Below are positions 1-12,370 of a DNA stretch of 64,000 bases, piece by piece. Source of the DNA: Epiperipatus broadwayi (taxonomy: Eukaryota; Onychophora; Udeonychophora; Euonychophora; Peripatidae); NCBI GenBank assembly GCA_028023455.1, contig JAQFVV010006231.1, forward strand, positions 3,431,478-3,495,477, read 5' to 3'. A model generated the notes under the pieces. The model made no database searches and was not told the origin of the DNA. It was given only the letters and a program-made list of their open reading frames with translations. The position numbers and the translations under genes were made by a program. How positions within the stretch are numbered: the stretch's first letter is position 1; each line of letters begins with the position of its first letter.

Positions 1-1489
1 CCAAAAATGATCATCATATCCATTAATTTATATATTTTTTTAATTGCTTCCAAAAATAAATAAATCTATCATTTATCCAGAAATAATTTTTTATAAATGA
101 ATGAAGATTTGATTAATAAAATATGAATTACAATAATATTTAATTATCTTACAACTTTTTATTTGATTGGATTATGTTTTGTAAAATGGTTTTTTTGTTT
201 GTTTTGGAATTGGATAATCTGGATTGAAATTAATAGTTTATAAAACAAAACAAATAGAAATAAATATTATTAAACATTTCAATTTCTTGGGAGGTTTTAA
301 CAAAATATTACAAATTTATTATCAGGCAAATAACAATTATAATTTTGTCATCAAATTAAAAATCATCATTAAATTAGCAATGTAATATTATCATAGGAAT
401 AAATAAAAGGAATATCCCTAAAATAAACACTCCTATATTACTTATATGTAAAAAAAACTTATAATAAATTGTTTTACAGCTGAGATTTGATTAATAGAAG
501 AAAAAAAAAGTTATTACAAAAGAGATTGGGCAATAAAAATATACATTTAATACAAGAATGCAAATGTAACTTTTAAGTCTTTGACTATATATATATAATC
601 AATCAATTTGTCATATTGATTAACAAAAATAAATAAATATTTAGTCCAATAAATAAAATAACTCTGAATTTATATGAAACTTCAGCCTTTTATTCAAAAT
701 TAAAACAAATTTATGACATATTATAGTGATTAATATATAACTTCCAATTAAATATTTACTATAAATATTTCTTTCAATAAAAGTATACATTATTTGATAA
801 ATTAATTTATAAATATTTATCATTTTCTTCTACATTTATAGCTACTTTTACTGAAAAAAAAACACGAAAGAATTCGTTATTAAATCAATATATACATTTT
901 TATTTCTTTAATAATTAAATATTCTATGTTTAATAAACAAATAAATCCATAAATCTCTAATAAATATTCTTCAAAAAGAGAACTTAGATAATGGGCCATC
1001 AGATATGATTAAAGATTCATAGAACCAAAAAAGTTTATACCTTGAAATATAATAAGACAAAATATCTCATGCTCATAACTCAGTGATTAAATAATCTTGA
1101 TACCGTGTGTACATTTATGTTAAAATAATGTAATTGAAAAGAAAATGCTAACAAACAAAAGTTACTTTTAGAAATATTAAAATAAAAACTGGAATGACTA
1201 AAATATTTATTATTGTAATAATATTCAATTCATTTTAAAATAAATTATTTAAAATTAAATAAAAAAGGTCTATCCTCTAATAAATGGATTATTTAATTTA
1301 TTTCTGATTCGAACAAAAACTAAAACTCAATTTTAATTATTGATGTTATAACAAAAGAAAGAAAAATATTGTTTTTGTAAGAAAAATGACAAAGGTGTTG
1401 ATTTACTGTACATATAACTCCAATAATTTATTTACATAAATATACTTTAATATTTGACTACAAATATATATATATAACATTAAATGTAA
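1..1489. other. AT-rich non-coding DNA
   Basis: I see no gene here. The stretch is A/T runs and short low-complexity words. The only frames are short and AT-driven, for example the minus-strand frame at 641-823, which is isoleucine- and tyrosine-rich as AT-rich DNA normally gives by chance. Confidence 0.7.
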
Positions 1490-1493
1490 TTAG

Positions 1494-1775
1494 AGGGAAT
1501 TTGAATATAAACTTTCAGGCTCGCTTCAGCTATTTAATCCATCTTATATAATCTATACATATGACCACATACATGCAAGAAAGATAAATGATCTCCAATT
1601 TATGTACTTCATGTTGAACCAGCCCTTATCAGTTGGTCCAGATCATCATTTCCCACAAATATATATAACCGGTGCTCAGTTTATTTTAAAATAGCAAATC
1701 TTTAAACTTTAATGGCCAGGCTTCAATCTTCTCCGCACTCCAATTCTTTAGCCAATGCCAGATGACATCCCTGTT
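1494..1775 (-). repeat. Dispersed repeat R1, inverted copy
   Basis: Read on the minus strand, this matches the repeat at 17645-18045 and 40886-41955 in the same order. It has a block with 'cattaaag' and a word close to 'gaagcctg', then 'tggaccaactgataag', a 'tgtggtcat' block, and last a 'gaaagtttatattcaaattccc' block that resembles a tRNA gene B box. Words are diverged but collinear. This points to a SINE-like or other short interspersed element, not a gene. Confidence 0.6.
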
Positions 1776-2941
1776 TCAAATCTCACTAAAGATTGTACCA
1801 CCTTGAGAAAATTAATTTAGAATTATCAGCTTATTAAACCTAACTCTACTGATGTTTTCTTAATTCTCAAAGGTTTGAACAAAATAAAAAAAGTATAATA
1901 ATGACTAATAAAAATTCTACTATAAACTTAGTTTTGGCTTCACTGCAAAGGCGACTAACAATATAGTTGCTAATATGGAGCATGATTCACTATATATACA
2001 TAGTCAATCAATGTAGTTGTTCAGCACATTTAAGAGTTTTACTCCTCATTCTAGAATCAACACTATAAAACACACAATCGATGGTATTTAGACAGAAATG
2101 TGAATAGCTTCCAGAAATCTGTTTTTATTTAATAACCTTTTTCCCTGGAGAAATTTATATTACAAATTCCCAAGTGATAGTCATTTAGTAAGATATACTA
2201 GAAAAAGACAACTTTTTATTTCCAGGTTATTCATACTTTTTAAAAATTTATTTTCCTTTAATGGAGAGTGCGAGACCAATTATTATTTTTCTGCAGAACT
2301 CTTTGTGTTATATATATATATATATATTGCTGCTTCCAAATTATATACTATGATTAGAAAGTTTTTTCCTGGAAGCAATGTTCATAATATGCTAGTGTTT
2401 CAATAATGACAAAAGTGATTTAGTCACATAAAGAGCAAACAGCTTTTAAATAATCCACTGCACAGCAAAGACATCTCTAACATAATCCACTAAATAATAG
2501 TGAAAAATTCATTATGATCAAACTTTCCAATTCCTAGATATCAAGAATTTTATCAGTTTTCTATCTTTAATTCATTCAGTAGTTAAGACTCATTAGATAA
2601 CTATTTAGTAACTAATACTGAATAGATAGCTCTACTGACTAAAAGTATAAAAGAAAAATCTAAAGCTGATTGGAATCTTACATAAAATTTCATTTGATAT
2701 GGTCAGAGTTTGAATTGAGATGTCATGGAAGACAATTGTACCATTATTATAAAATTTAATAAAGCCAAAATTAAATGATTGTTTTTTCTGTAACTAATTT
2801 TATGATTTTTAATAGTGCTAAAAGAGAATTATCTATTTTGCATACTAAATATATATTTCTCCAGTAAATGCTTCCCTTAAAAAATGTAACTGATAACACA
2901 TTACTACCTTATCAATTATTTTTATAATTATAATATTATAT
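1776..2941. other. AT-rich non-coding DNA with a short TA microsatellite
   Basis: No gene or mobile element is recognised. A TA dinucleotide run lies near 2313-2330. The rest is A/T-rich without long frames. Confidence 0.65.
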
Positions 2942-3109
2942 CAGCGGTTCTCAATCTGTGGGTCACAACCCTTTTGAGGGTTGAACAACCCTTTCACAGG
3001 GGTCACCTAAGACCATTGGAAAACACATTTCTGATTCATAACAGTAGCAAAATTAAAGGTTGGGGGTCACCATAAGGTGGCACAGCATTAGGAAAGTTGA
3101 GAGCCACTG
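2942..3109. mobile_element. hAT-superfamily miniature transposon, vertebrate URR1/SPIN-like
   Basis: The 168-bp unit starts CAGCGGTTCTCAA and ends TTGAGAGCCACTG, so it has hAT-type inverted ends. Inside are 'gtgggtcacaaccc', 'ccctttcacaggggtcacc', 'taagaccattggaaaacaca', 'gaatcataacagtagcaaaa' type words (seen here as 'ctgattcataacagtagcaa') and 'aaaggttgggggtcacca'. From memory these follow, in order, the short non-autonomous hAT elements of mammals (mouse URR1) and the SPIN/OC1 group known for horizontal transfer. The 8-bp flanks, tattatat and cattagac, share 5 of 8 bases, a decayed duplication. It has no coding capacity. Its G+C content is clearly above its surroundings. Confidence 0.85.
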
Positions 3110-3363
3110 CATTAGACCATTTAATGAATTGTAAAGACTTTTAAGGTCTATACTCTAATCAATATATTTTTCCATGAATATGAATATGTCTTTGTTGAAA
3201 GACATGCTGTAGCAAGATGCTAAAAAGTAATACAAATATTTTATTTTTTAATGCACTGCAGCCATAATATGCTCTAAATATACATTATAATTATACACTA
3301 TACAAACATATACATACAAATAAAATGTAAATAAACAAATAAAAATATTAAATTTCATAAATT

Positions 3364-5717
3364 GATTCTTGTTAAATAGCCACTGTACATCACTTGGTGG
3401 TGCTGTTTCTGTGTAAAAACACAGGATAATACCGCTTTTGCAGCCGAACATATGGCTAATACACCACTACGATCGTAGCAGCCATTTAATGGCCATGTGA
3501 TGTGGTTTACATGTCCAAAACTACGACATTACCGATCAGTAAAAGCTGTTTATTCTACCACATCCAAACCTACAGCTAATACAACACTATGATCATAATA
3601 GCCATTTAATTGTTGCCGTATGATGGCTTAACTTTCTATACATATGCACAGAAATGTTCTGCCCAGCTTTGTGTGACTTTTTATGCATACGATCAATAAT
3701 GGCACTTCGCTACCATTTAATCTGAGGCTGTGTGCACCGGAATGTCTTGAACTGTTGAAATGTTCCAAATAGTTTTCTCTAGACCCCAACTGACGTAGTA
3801 TTGTCTACTACTAATTGTCAGCATATCAGCAGTGCCTACCTACACAGTGTGGAAGGGTTGATTGCAGGAGTTCACAAAAACATTCCGTTTTTGCCATGAT
3901 TCATATGAGAAAAACAAATAAAACAAAATAGCTGAAGGCAATAGCATAATGATTCAAACTGTGGAATGTCCCAAACACACAGTTACCTTTCTGCAGGCTC
4001 AAAACAGCCTGCCACATGCCAATCAATGTTTATGTGGTAAAGCTGACACTTAGTAGATGAAGTTGGCAGTTTGTGTGCTACTTGTATGCCTGCAGGTGAA
4101 CAGTGTCCATTAGTGAGGAGACATGGTATGAGAGTTCAAGAATGACCCTCAAAGCTTTGTGGCTCGTGTATTTGTGGAGCCAAGACCAGCTGACCATTAA
4201 ACATGCCAGAGACAATCTTCAAATCTCGAAACATACATTAGTACAGTGGATGACCAGTTTGAGAGAGCTCTGCCATTTAAGCTTTTTGTCACATCCCTGC
4301 TGTCAAATAGGCAGTCCTGAACTCATTTGCAGAAGTAGATGAAATCCTTTTTGCATGGTGCAAGAACCATGAGGAAGGATGCTTCCACAGCAGTGGATTT
4401 TTGAAGGTATTTGTCAGGAGACAGGTGAATGTATCACATCTGCCGTCAGCTGTCATTCTGCAGCGATGCTGCTGGATACCATCCATCAGAACATGAAGTC
4501 CAGATCTACTATCTACTTGGATTGTTGGAAAAGGTATAAGACTGCTGACCTTGAGGCAGCAGGCTTTAGCCATCTAACAGTTAATCACCAATATAATTTC
4601 ATTGACCCCTGAACAGGTGCCCACACCCAGACCATCAAGAGATTTTGGGGGTCTACTAAAGTGGCAAAATAAGAAACATCATGGCACAGGATGCAAAATA
4701 TGTCTAAGACAATTATCTGGCTGAATTTATTTGGAGATGCCTTCATAAAGATGACGTGTTTAGAGCCATATTACAGCAAATGGCCAACTACACAACTCAA
4801 TAGTCTCCAAACTCATTTCTGACTATTTGTTCTTTACATTGTTGTAGTCAAATGTTGTTCAAAAATGTTTGACTTTCCACTTTTCAGCCAAAAAAGTTTT
4901 CTTATTAATTAAAGTTATATGTTGTTAATCTGTTTTGCTGTTGTGATTAATTTGTAAGCCAATCAAATCCAAAGTTTTTTTTTTGTGTTGTTCATTTGAT
5001 TTTTCTTTAAAGTTTTAATTTAATATTACAACCAGACTGTCAATGTTGAAGAGTAGAGGATGGAGGCAAGTAGGCCGGCCTAAAACAACAACAAAAAAAG
5101 GCTTTGATTCTTTATTGTAAATAAAAAAAAAAGTGGCTTTTTTTTTGGATAAACAAAAAAAAAGGATGAAAGCAGGAAAATAAAAAAGCCAAGTCTGATT
5201 AATTGCTGAAAAAAAAAAAGTTCACTTTTTTAGACTACATTTATTGTACTATTCTTAAAAAAAAAGAAAAAAAAAGAAAGCCGCCTCTATCTAATTACAA
5301 AATAAATTATGATTTTTTTGGACACATTATTATTAAAAAGAAAACATCTTCCCCTTTTTATTAGAAATAAAGAAAAGCTTTTTTAAAAACATGTAATATA
5401 ATTACAAAAAAATCCACCATGTAAGATAATTAAAAAAAGAATTACAAAAAAAAACACCCCCTTTTTTTTTTTTTTTTTTTAAAGGAATAAGTTATTTTTT
5501 AAAGAAAAATAAAGATGTATTATTTAAAAAAAAAAAAACACCGCTTTTTTTTTTTTAAAAAAAAGGGAAAAAGAAGGTACTTTTTTTAAAAAAAATAATA
5601 ATAATAACGTATATTTTTAAGAGAAAAAAGCAGTATTAAAAAATAACATTATATCACTATGTTTTTGCACAGAAACAATGCCACCAAGTGATGTACAGTG
5701 GCTATTTAACAAGTACC
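3364..5717 (+). mobile_element. Merlin-superfamily DNA transposon (copy A), decayed
   Basis: The ends are inverted repeats of about 60 bp: 'cttgttaaatagccactg' and 'tacatcacttggtgg' near 3368-3400 reappear reversed at 5678-5713. The element is flanked by identical 8-bp copies of CATAAATT at 3356-3363 and 5718-5725. Merlin elements are known for 8-9 bp duplications and an IS1595/ISXO2-type transposase, and the remains of one lie inside (4103-4803). Subterminal sequence contains a diverged direct repeat (3453-3491 and 3573-3611). The 3' third (about 5040-5640) is A/T homopolymer-rich. The end words resemble those of copy B at 22741-23976, so the two belong to related families. Confidence 0.85.
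4103..4803 (+). pseudogene. Merlin transposase, ISXO2-like DDE domain, broken
   Basis: This is the remnant of the element's cut-and-paste transposase. The first segment (4103-about 4320, frame 2) holds a helix-turn-helix-like stretch with 'LVYLWSQ' and 'ISKHTLVQW', as in Merlin and IS1595 proteins. An E-V-D-E motif carrying the first catalytic Asp lies at 4332-4343 in another frame. The main segment (4379-4612, frame 2) has 'QQWIFEGI', the second Asp in 'IYLDCWKRY' (codon 4520-4522) and 'SHLTVNHQYNFIDP'. An in-frame TGA (4610-4612) interrupts just before 'TGAHTQTIK'. There the residue normally Glu appears to be Lys (4637-4639). The C-terminal 'YLAEFIWR' motif sits at 4714-4737 in a third frame, ending at TAG 4801-4803. 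At least three frame changes, one internal stop and a probable catalytic loss make it inactive. Confidence 0.85.
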
Positions 5718-5725
5718 CATAAATT

Positions 5726-6790
5726 TAATAAATTTTACAATGCAACAATAGCCATTTTCTCATTTTATTAATATTGTTTTTGCTGATTAAGTTGAAAGAA
5801 TATTATATATTATATGTAACACTATACATATATGCCATTACGTCACTTTCAAGTAAAAGTGGAAAAGATTGATAAATAAAATCACCCTCAAATAGAAATA
5901 TAAAACATTAATAAAATGATTTAAATTAACATATATAATGTGCACATATGGTAAACTAACTGATTAATTATTTAAGGTTAAAAGTTTAAATTCTAAAAAC
6001 AAAAGATCTGATTTTGATGTTTAAAAGAAAATAATAAAAGCTGCTAATTATTTTCTGTTTAAAGTTATTTTTAATCTTAGTAGAATGGAAATGATTTTCT
6101 ATAATGATGTAATAACAAGCAGGCCCTTGGACATTTAACTGATTGTAAATCAGGTAAGAGATCAATTAAAACATGATAGTGATAAAAATTTTGAGTTCCC
6201 GCTCTGAAACAACCTGGCCAATAACGATGCAAATGAATACCGGTCCACAGAGAAAAAAATTACTATCCCCAATAAGAACAGTGCCAAGCCAGGCAAGATC
6301 GATCCTGAAATTTGATGATAAGAATTTAAAATAAAAGAAAAAGAAAACTTAAGTTTTTTTGAATTGCTTTTGCTGATTACATCTTTATTAAACATATTTC
6401 ATATGTGTATTGCAGATCTCCAAAATGTAGAGGTCTTGCAATAAATTACGTTTCCCATATTTGCACCAGCTAAGGTGGCCTCCAGAATGATGGTTCCAGC
6501 AAATGGCCAGCAATGGTGGATTCGTCTCCACCTAGGACAATATTAATATGGGATGGAAGGAACTGTGAACTAAGTTGTGTGATGTATTAATGACTGCAAC
6601 CTACAGGCGTAGAAAGTATGAACTTTTGTTTTAAATGAAATATGAACTTTAATTAATTAATACAATTTTTTCAAGTATTAATTTTAAGCATCACTTAACT
6701 TTTAAAAGAAATCTCTTATCTGACTAAATAAAATTTAAATTATTTATTATATATATATGTTTGCTACTATTTCTATTCTTGTTAATTTCA
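5726..6790. other. AT-rich DNA with two G+C-richer islands
   Basis: Most of this is featureless. One island (6162-6395) is described separately. A second island at about 6440-6560 and 6590-6610 reads better than background, but I find no protein family in any frame. No inverted ends or target duplications were seen around either island. Confidence 0.4.
6162..6395 (-). other. Possible orphan exon or pseudogene fragment with a membrane segment
   Basis: A 77-codon minus-strand frame contains a hydrophobic run, 'ILPGLALFLLGIVIFFSV', followed by a polar tail. On the same strand a good splice-acceptor-like tract ('caaatttcag' before GATCG) lies just upstream of this hydrophobic part. From that acceptor a second frame is also open and hydrophobic. 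I do not recognise either protein and cannot say which frame, if any, is used. It could equally be a piece of an old transposon. Confidence 0.2.
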
Positions 6791-6794
6791 TTTA

Positions 6795-7390
6795 AATTAA
6801 TTAATTTAAAATAGGTGTAAATGGCTGCAGGTTCGTTAATTTTGGGCTGTTTCGTAGTTGAACTGATGCTGCTGGCAGGATGTATGGGTGTTTCATTTCA
6901 ATGTAATCTGGGGAGGCACATTGGATTCTCATTCCCTTGTGCTGCATTAGTATACAGGGCATAAGCATGGCCCAAAATGGTATCCATTGCATTGCCATTG
7001 GTTGTAGATCTATTTCCTATGCATTGATTTTATGCTCCACTTGGGACAGTAAGCCAGCAAAGACCAATATTCCCATTTATAGAGCATCTCTTTTATATAT
7101 ATATTTCAAATGATTTCGTTCCTCCAGCAGACACACATTCCTGCTTTGGTGAAAATAAAATAGTTGAATACCTTTTGAATATAATCCATGCAAATGCAGG
7201 AATATTCCTTTCTGTTTCAGATCCAGTGGAAATTGGGCAGTGGATCATTCCTGCCTGTTGGTGAAATTTATTAATGATCATGGGGAAGATGCTCATTCCT
7301 TCCCACCATGATCCGTTTCTCTAATGATATCCTGAAACAGATGTAAATTCCTGACAGCATGATTGTGTTGCTAACATTCTCATTTTGCAT
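6795..7390. other. G+C-richer island of unknown origin
   Basis: Two blocks (about 6810-7030 and 7110-7380) stand out by composition. Minus-strand frames run at 6801-6998 and 7093-7296. In the second, a stretch 'AGMIHCPISTGSETERNIPA' is preceded by an acceptor-like 'caccaacag' and followed by a donor-like AAAAG-GTATTC. No family is recognised, and the plus strand also reads partly open. Possible explanations are decayed exons, an unknown transposon or chance. Confidence 0.25.
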
Positions 7391-8740
7391 TGATCACATT
7401 GAAGATAACATTGGTTTGTATGTAAATTTTTAGCCTAGAATTAAAAGAGTTGGGTTAGTTAAATGCATATTCTATGTAATGTTTTTACACTTAGCAAAAT
7501 ATTACAATTGTATTAAATCTATTAAATGTACTCATCAGTGCATATAACTTAAATCTATTTAATAGTTAATTCAATCTTCAGAATGTTTGTATTAATGTGT
7601 GTGTGTGTGTGTAATAAAAAATGTTTTATTGAATTAATTTTGGCAGTAACTTATTTTATATATTTTATTAATAATATTTTAAAATGAAGAATTAAAAATT
7701 TTAAATATACAGCATGATATTTTAATTAAGCTCAGCTTCTCCATGGACTAAGTAGCTGGGGTTCCAGTTAGATAAAAGTTGAACCTCACCTGTATGTATC
7801 TGCTGCCTTTTTAAATTTTCTAATTCGAATAACCTAGTGGTGCCCTGGTATGGTATAGGTTTGTGAGGTTTCGATGACCATTATAATACTTCACATTACT
7901 GTGGTATAGTAGTCCCATAATAAAATATTTTTAAGCAGAATGCTTAAAGTTTTGCAAAATGCAATAGAATTTATCAGTTATATTTCTTAAGTGATAAAAT
8001 GAAAGTTATTGATTTAGCAAAGACAGAAAATAAGAAATGTAAAATATTCTTGTATTGTATCAGAAAGCTTGAGAACTTTAACAGGCTCTGAAATGAGTAA
8101 TAGCAATTAAAGATGACTGTATAAATTCTGAAACTGACAGATTTAAAAATAACATAACAACCACAAAGACTATGGTCTGCTGCTGATGAGACTACTATTA
8201 ACATTTTATTGGAAAAGTTATTAAAGAAATAATCATCTGAAACCTCATTAACCTTTTAACCCCTAATTATATTATTGCCCCGAGTGAGTTAAAAATCAAG
8301 ACTTTTAATTGGCCAAGACAAAGTCAATTGTCAAAATATATTCAACCTTTTAATATCATATTTACTTTAGATTCATTTGTAAAAAGTATATTAATAATTT
8401 GTCAGGTTATGAAAGTGAACGAAGTTCTTTCAAAAATAAATTTCTATTTGTTTGCAGCAAAATTAAAAGCTAAACTTAGTAACGAATAAAAAGAATTTGC
8501 CGACGTAAATGTTTTGTTTTTTTTTTCAGTTTTACGTTACGAAAAATTAAATATTTTTTTTGCTAAAATCCTAAATATTTTTAGTAAAATCTTAAATATT
8601 TTTTTTTAATAATTTTGGTTTTAGCATTATTTTACTTATATATTCATAATTTCTCAAGAAATACTTTATAATTACCTAAAAACATTTATTTATCATTTTC
8701 GAATTGAAAATCTTAGCATTCTTCTTTGATTAGGTGGTTT
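7391..8740. other. AT-rich non-coding DNA
   Basis: Nothing is recognisable apart from a short GT repeat near 7596-7612 and many A/T runs. The minus-strand frame at 7974-8204 has a composition expected by chance. Confidence 0.6.
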
Positions 8741-8750
8741 CTTTGTTCCT

Positions 8751-9056
8751 TCCAGCCAATCAGAATGTCTTTGATGGCTGAGACCAATCAGTGACAAGCT
8801 TCCTTCTTTGTTTAGCTTCACATGCGGTTTTATTGATTTTTTACTTGTAAAATAAGTCAAGAGATAGCAGCATCTTACAAAGCTTTTAAAAATCTGACTA
8901 TTGACTATAAAACAGCTATCCTAGCATTAAAAATAACGGAATTAGAGTGACGTCAATCGTTGACAAAAGGTCTCGTAAGCATCATCAGAAGAGTTAATGA
9001 AAGTCAGACACACTGCTTTTCATTTTATTTTAAAAAATATAAAGACATAGCACAGT
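8751..9056 (+). promoter_or_regulatory. Promoter-like block: two CCAAT boxes, TATA-like box, CRE palindrome, splice-donor-like site
   Basis: On the plus strand there are CCAAT words at 8756-8760 and 8784-8788, both followed by CAG or CAGT. A TATAAAA lies at 8906-8912, a perfect TGACGTCA at 8948-8955 and an A-GTAAGT donor-like site near 9053. The order and spacing resemble a pol II promoter followed by a short first exon. No coding sequence follows in the next kilobases, so a non-coding transcript, a transposon promoter or chance are all possible. Confidence 0.25.
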
Positions 9057-9360
9057 AAGTTTTGTATTATTTTTATTTTTTGAATGAATATGAATTAGTG
9101 AACAAAGAAACAATAAATACATATGTAACTATGCTCCTACAATTTATTGTTAATAATTGTAATATTTTTTGTTACATTTGATTTCTATTGTAATCTTAAT
9201 TTATAAGCATACTATATAAATATGTGTGTGTGTTGAAAAACAATGTATCCTTGCAGTTCAATAAATAATACATATTCTATAGTAATTGAAATGTACCAAC
9301 AAAATGTGAGCAATTATGTGATGTATGATATAATCAAAAGAAGTTTGAAAAAAAAATAGT

Positions 9361-9852
9361 GAATATTACAACTCTACCATTGCAGTGGAATCACAATATT
9401 TTGTTCCATGTCCCCCTTTCCATAATAGCTCATGATTTGTTTAATAAGCTTTGATTACAATAGAATACATACCAGCAAGAGAACAATACTTTTAAATATG
9501 CACACACACCTATAACATTTTTTTTTAAATATGTAGTATTCATTCATAAGTTAAGATTATAATATTAATGAATTTTTTAAAAAAAATATAGTTTATTATA
9601 ATAAAATGAGAGCACACTTACATATGTATTTACTCATTTACATTCACTGAAATATTCTTTACTTTTTTAAAAAATAAAATGAACCGTAAAATATCAGACT
9701 CACGACAATTAAACAAAATATTTTTTTTCTTCACTAACTCCCAATGCCCCCTATAGAAATGTAATAGCAGTTTCATTATCAGCAGATTATAATGTCCTTA
9801 GTTGTTTTGATGCTTTTTAAGTCTACATCAAGTTCACAAATTATAATCATCC
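9361..9852 (+). repeat. Dispersed repeat E, copy 1
   Basis: This segment aligns collinearly with 31365-31926. Shared words include 'cagtggaa.cacaa', 'ctcatg.tttgttta', 'acttttaa.atatgca', 'tttactcattta', 'gtaatagcag' or 'cataatagcag', and 'ttgttttgatg'. The pair is clearly related but diverged and keeps no obvious coding capacity. The element type is unknown, since no terminal inverted repeats were found. Confidence 0.55.
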
Positions 9853-9973
9853 CTACTTGCTATTCTCAGATAAACTCGTGCTGCACAGTTCCTTTTCCGT
9901 TACTACTAAATCAATAACGTTAATTTTCTTAAATTTTGCAAAACTTCTAATTTTATTCTTAGAAAACATTGTA

Positions 9974-10075
9974 TTATATAAAATACTGTACTATATCAAA
10001 CTTTTACAAAAATAAAATGTATAACTTATATTATACAAAATACTGTACTATATCAAACGTTTGCAAAAATAAAAT
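9974..10075 (+). repeat. Two-copy tandem duplication, period 57 bp
   Basis: The word 'tactgtactatatcaaac' occurs at 9984 and again at 10041, with matching flanks. Only two units are present. Confidence 0.75.
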
Positions 10076-10199
10076 AAAACATGTAACATGTATTTTCAAC
10101 ATAACCAAAGAAATGTTATTTAATAAGTATGGTTACATGTGGCATTTTGAGATAAGAATTTGTCTGCTACCATATTATAAAATTTATTAAATTTATGAA

Positions 10200-12368
10200 T
10201 TTAATCTATTTTTTGTTTATTTACATTTGCTTTTATGTTTTTTTTTTTTTGGATAGCATAAAAATGAAGTAAAATACCACTGCATGATATTAATATTACA
10301 CCCTCATTTAATATGATTTCTAAAAGTGAATCTTAATTGTAATAAGTGGCTTTATGTTAATTTTTATTGAAACTTCTTTTTAATTCATATAGTTTGCCTC
10401 TCAGAAAAAAATAGCTTAACAATCTATATTTACTTAGTGCTTAATTTAATTAATATGTACATCATCAAATAATCATTTTAAAATCCATAATAATGTAATT
10501 CATCTCATATTAATTTACTGCCACCAAAATAATCTAATTCATATAGAATATAGGTGTATCACATACACACATAGAAATGCATAATAATAAAATAAAATGC
10601 AGGTACACTTTTATTGTTATTGTTAGAAGATAATTTTAAAAGAAAATATTATTTTTCAAAATTCAATAATAATAAAAAATCTCAAACAGATGTAACTACA
10701 TAGTTTTAATTTTCAATTGCAGTTGCCAAAGCAGTGAGATATTTGCAATATAAAATGTCAATGTGGGAAAATTCATTTTGATTTTTAATATACAATATAA
10801 ATCAATTTTAAAATAAAATATTAAGAGTCATAGAAGTACTATTCCTTTTTTTTTAAAATCTTTTAGTTCAGGTAACATATTTTTATATTTAACTATAGAT
10901 TTAATTTTTTTTTTTCTAATTCCTTTAAAGTATGCACTCTTTAGCTGTTAATAGAAAAGTATATTTTATCTATAACTAAACTAAACTATTTACTTTCAGT
11001 GTATACATTATTGTGTATGTTGAGATCTCTGACCAAGTAAAGACATTTGATTACCATCAGTGGTTATATATAAAATGAATAATTAATTTAGAGTTGCATG
11101 TTTTATTTGGATCATAGTTTAATCCTTCAATACAGTTATTGCTTTGATTCCTTGGTGGTGCTTTTTGTAATCATTTAATATTTGTTTTTAGCATTAAACT
11201 GTTATTGCATATTAGAATTCAATAAATTGGATTTGATTTGTTAAAATATATGTTTGAAAATGAAAAACACTCTTAAACTCATATTTTAACTTTGCAAATA
11301 TTGAAAAAATAATAATAGACAGGACATATAAGGAGAACACAGAATGTTGTTTTTTTTTCATTCAATAGTGGCAGGAAAACCATCAATTGAGCTAATCCAG
11401 AAAATCAACTAAATCTTCATTGACTAAAATTTATTTTAAAACAGGAATTGTCTATGACAAATCTGTAAAAATTCTGATTTAAAATATTAAAACTGACTTA
11501 TAATTTTTAGAATATCTCAAAAAATCTATCACAATATCAGTATTGACATTAGCAATTAATATCACAACGCATAATCATAGTTACCAGCCATAATTTTCTT
11601 TGAGTTATGCTAACTTTTTTTTTTTTAAAAAAGTATGAAATAAAAATATAATCATGTATACTTCTGTCTTTTAATAATTATTATACAATGCTGTAAAACT
11701 AATTAAGAATCTTAAATAAATTATACAAAAATCAAGTTTTTTGTTATTCCAAAAATTTTCTTGGAAATAATCTCACAAAAAGTGTGGAAACTGATTACAA
11801 AAAATTATAACCTTATCACCTATTCAAAAATACTGACCTCTTCAGATTTTGTTTTTAATTAAAAAATCAATATTCATTAAAATGTGACTTTGAGATTAAA
11901 AAATTTTTTTTTATCAAAATATCTCTACAAAAGGCTGTACAATCACGATCTTAAGCAATTGTTAAACAGCAATTTCTCTGAATAAAGGATCTTTGTCTCA
12001 TTATTATGTGAATTTTTACTTTATTATTTTTATATGACTATGTCAGTATCTGATAATTGCAAGTGTCATGAGTTCTTTTTTATATATAATCTCATTTAAG
12101 AGGAAAGTTTATTAAAAGCAACTTATAAAAAAGGAACTTGTAATAATAGCCCAACATATTTCAGATCAAGCTCTTTTAACTGCATGCTGTAAGTTCAGAA
12201 TTTTTATTATTATTATTAATATGGATGTATAATGCATTTCTTGAAGTTAATTTATTTATATGAAGTTAATCTTTTTAGTATCCTAGATTGGCAAACATAA
12301 ATTTAATTATTTATAAATTAATAAATTTATTTACATAATACATTGATTTTTCCCTTTGTTTGTATTTG
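10200..12368. other. AT-rich non-coding DNA
   Basis: I see nothing definable in this stretch. It has A/T runs and no frame of note on either strand. Confidence 0.6.
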
Positions 12369-12370
12369 TA

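Noticed and set aside
4289-4573. 94-codon minus-strand frame
   Set aside because: It overlaps the plus-strand Merlin transposase, which has clear family motifs.
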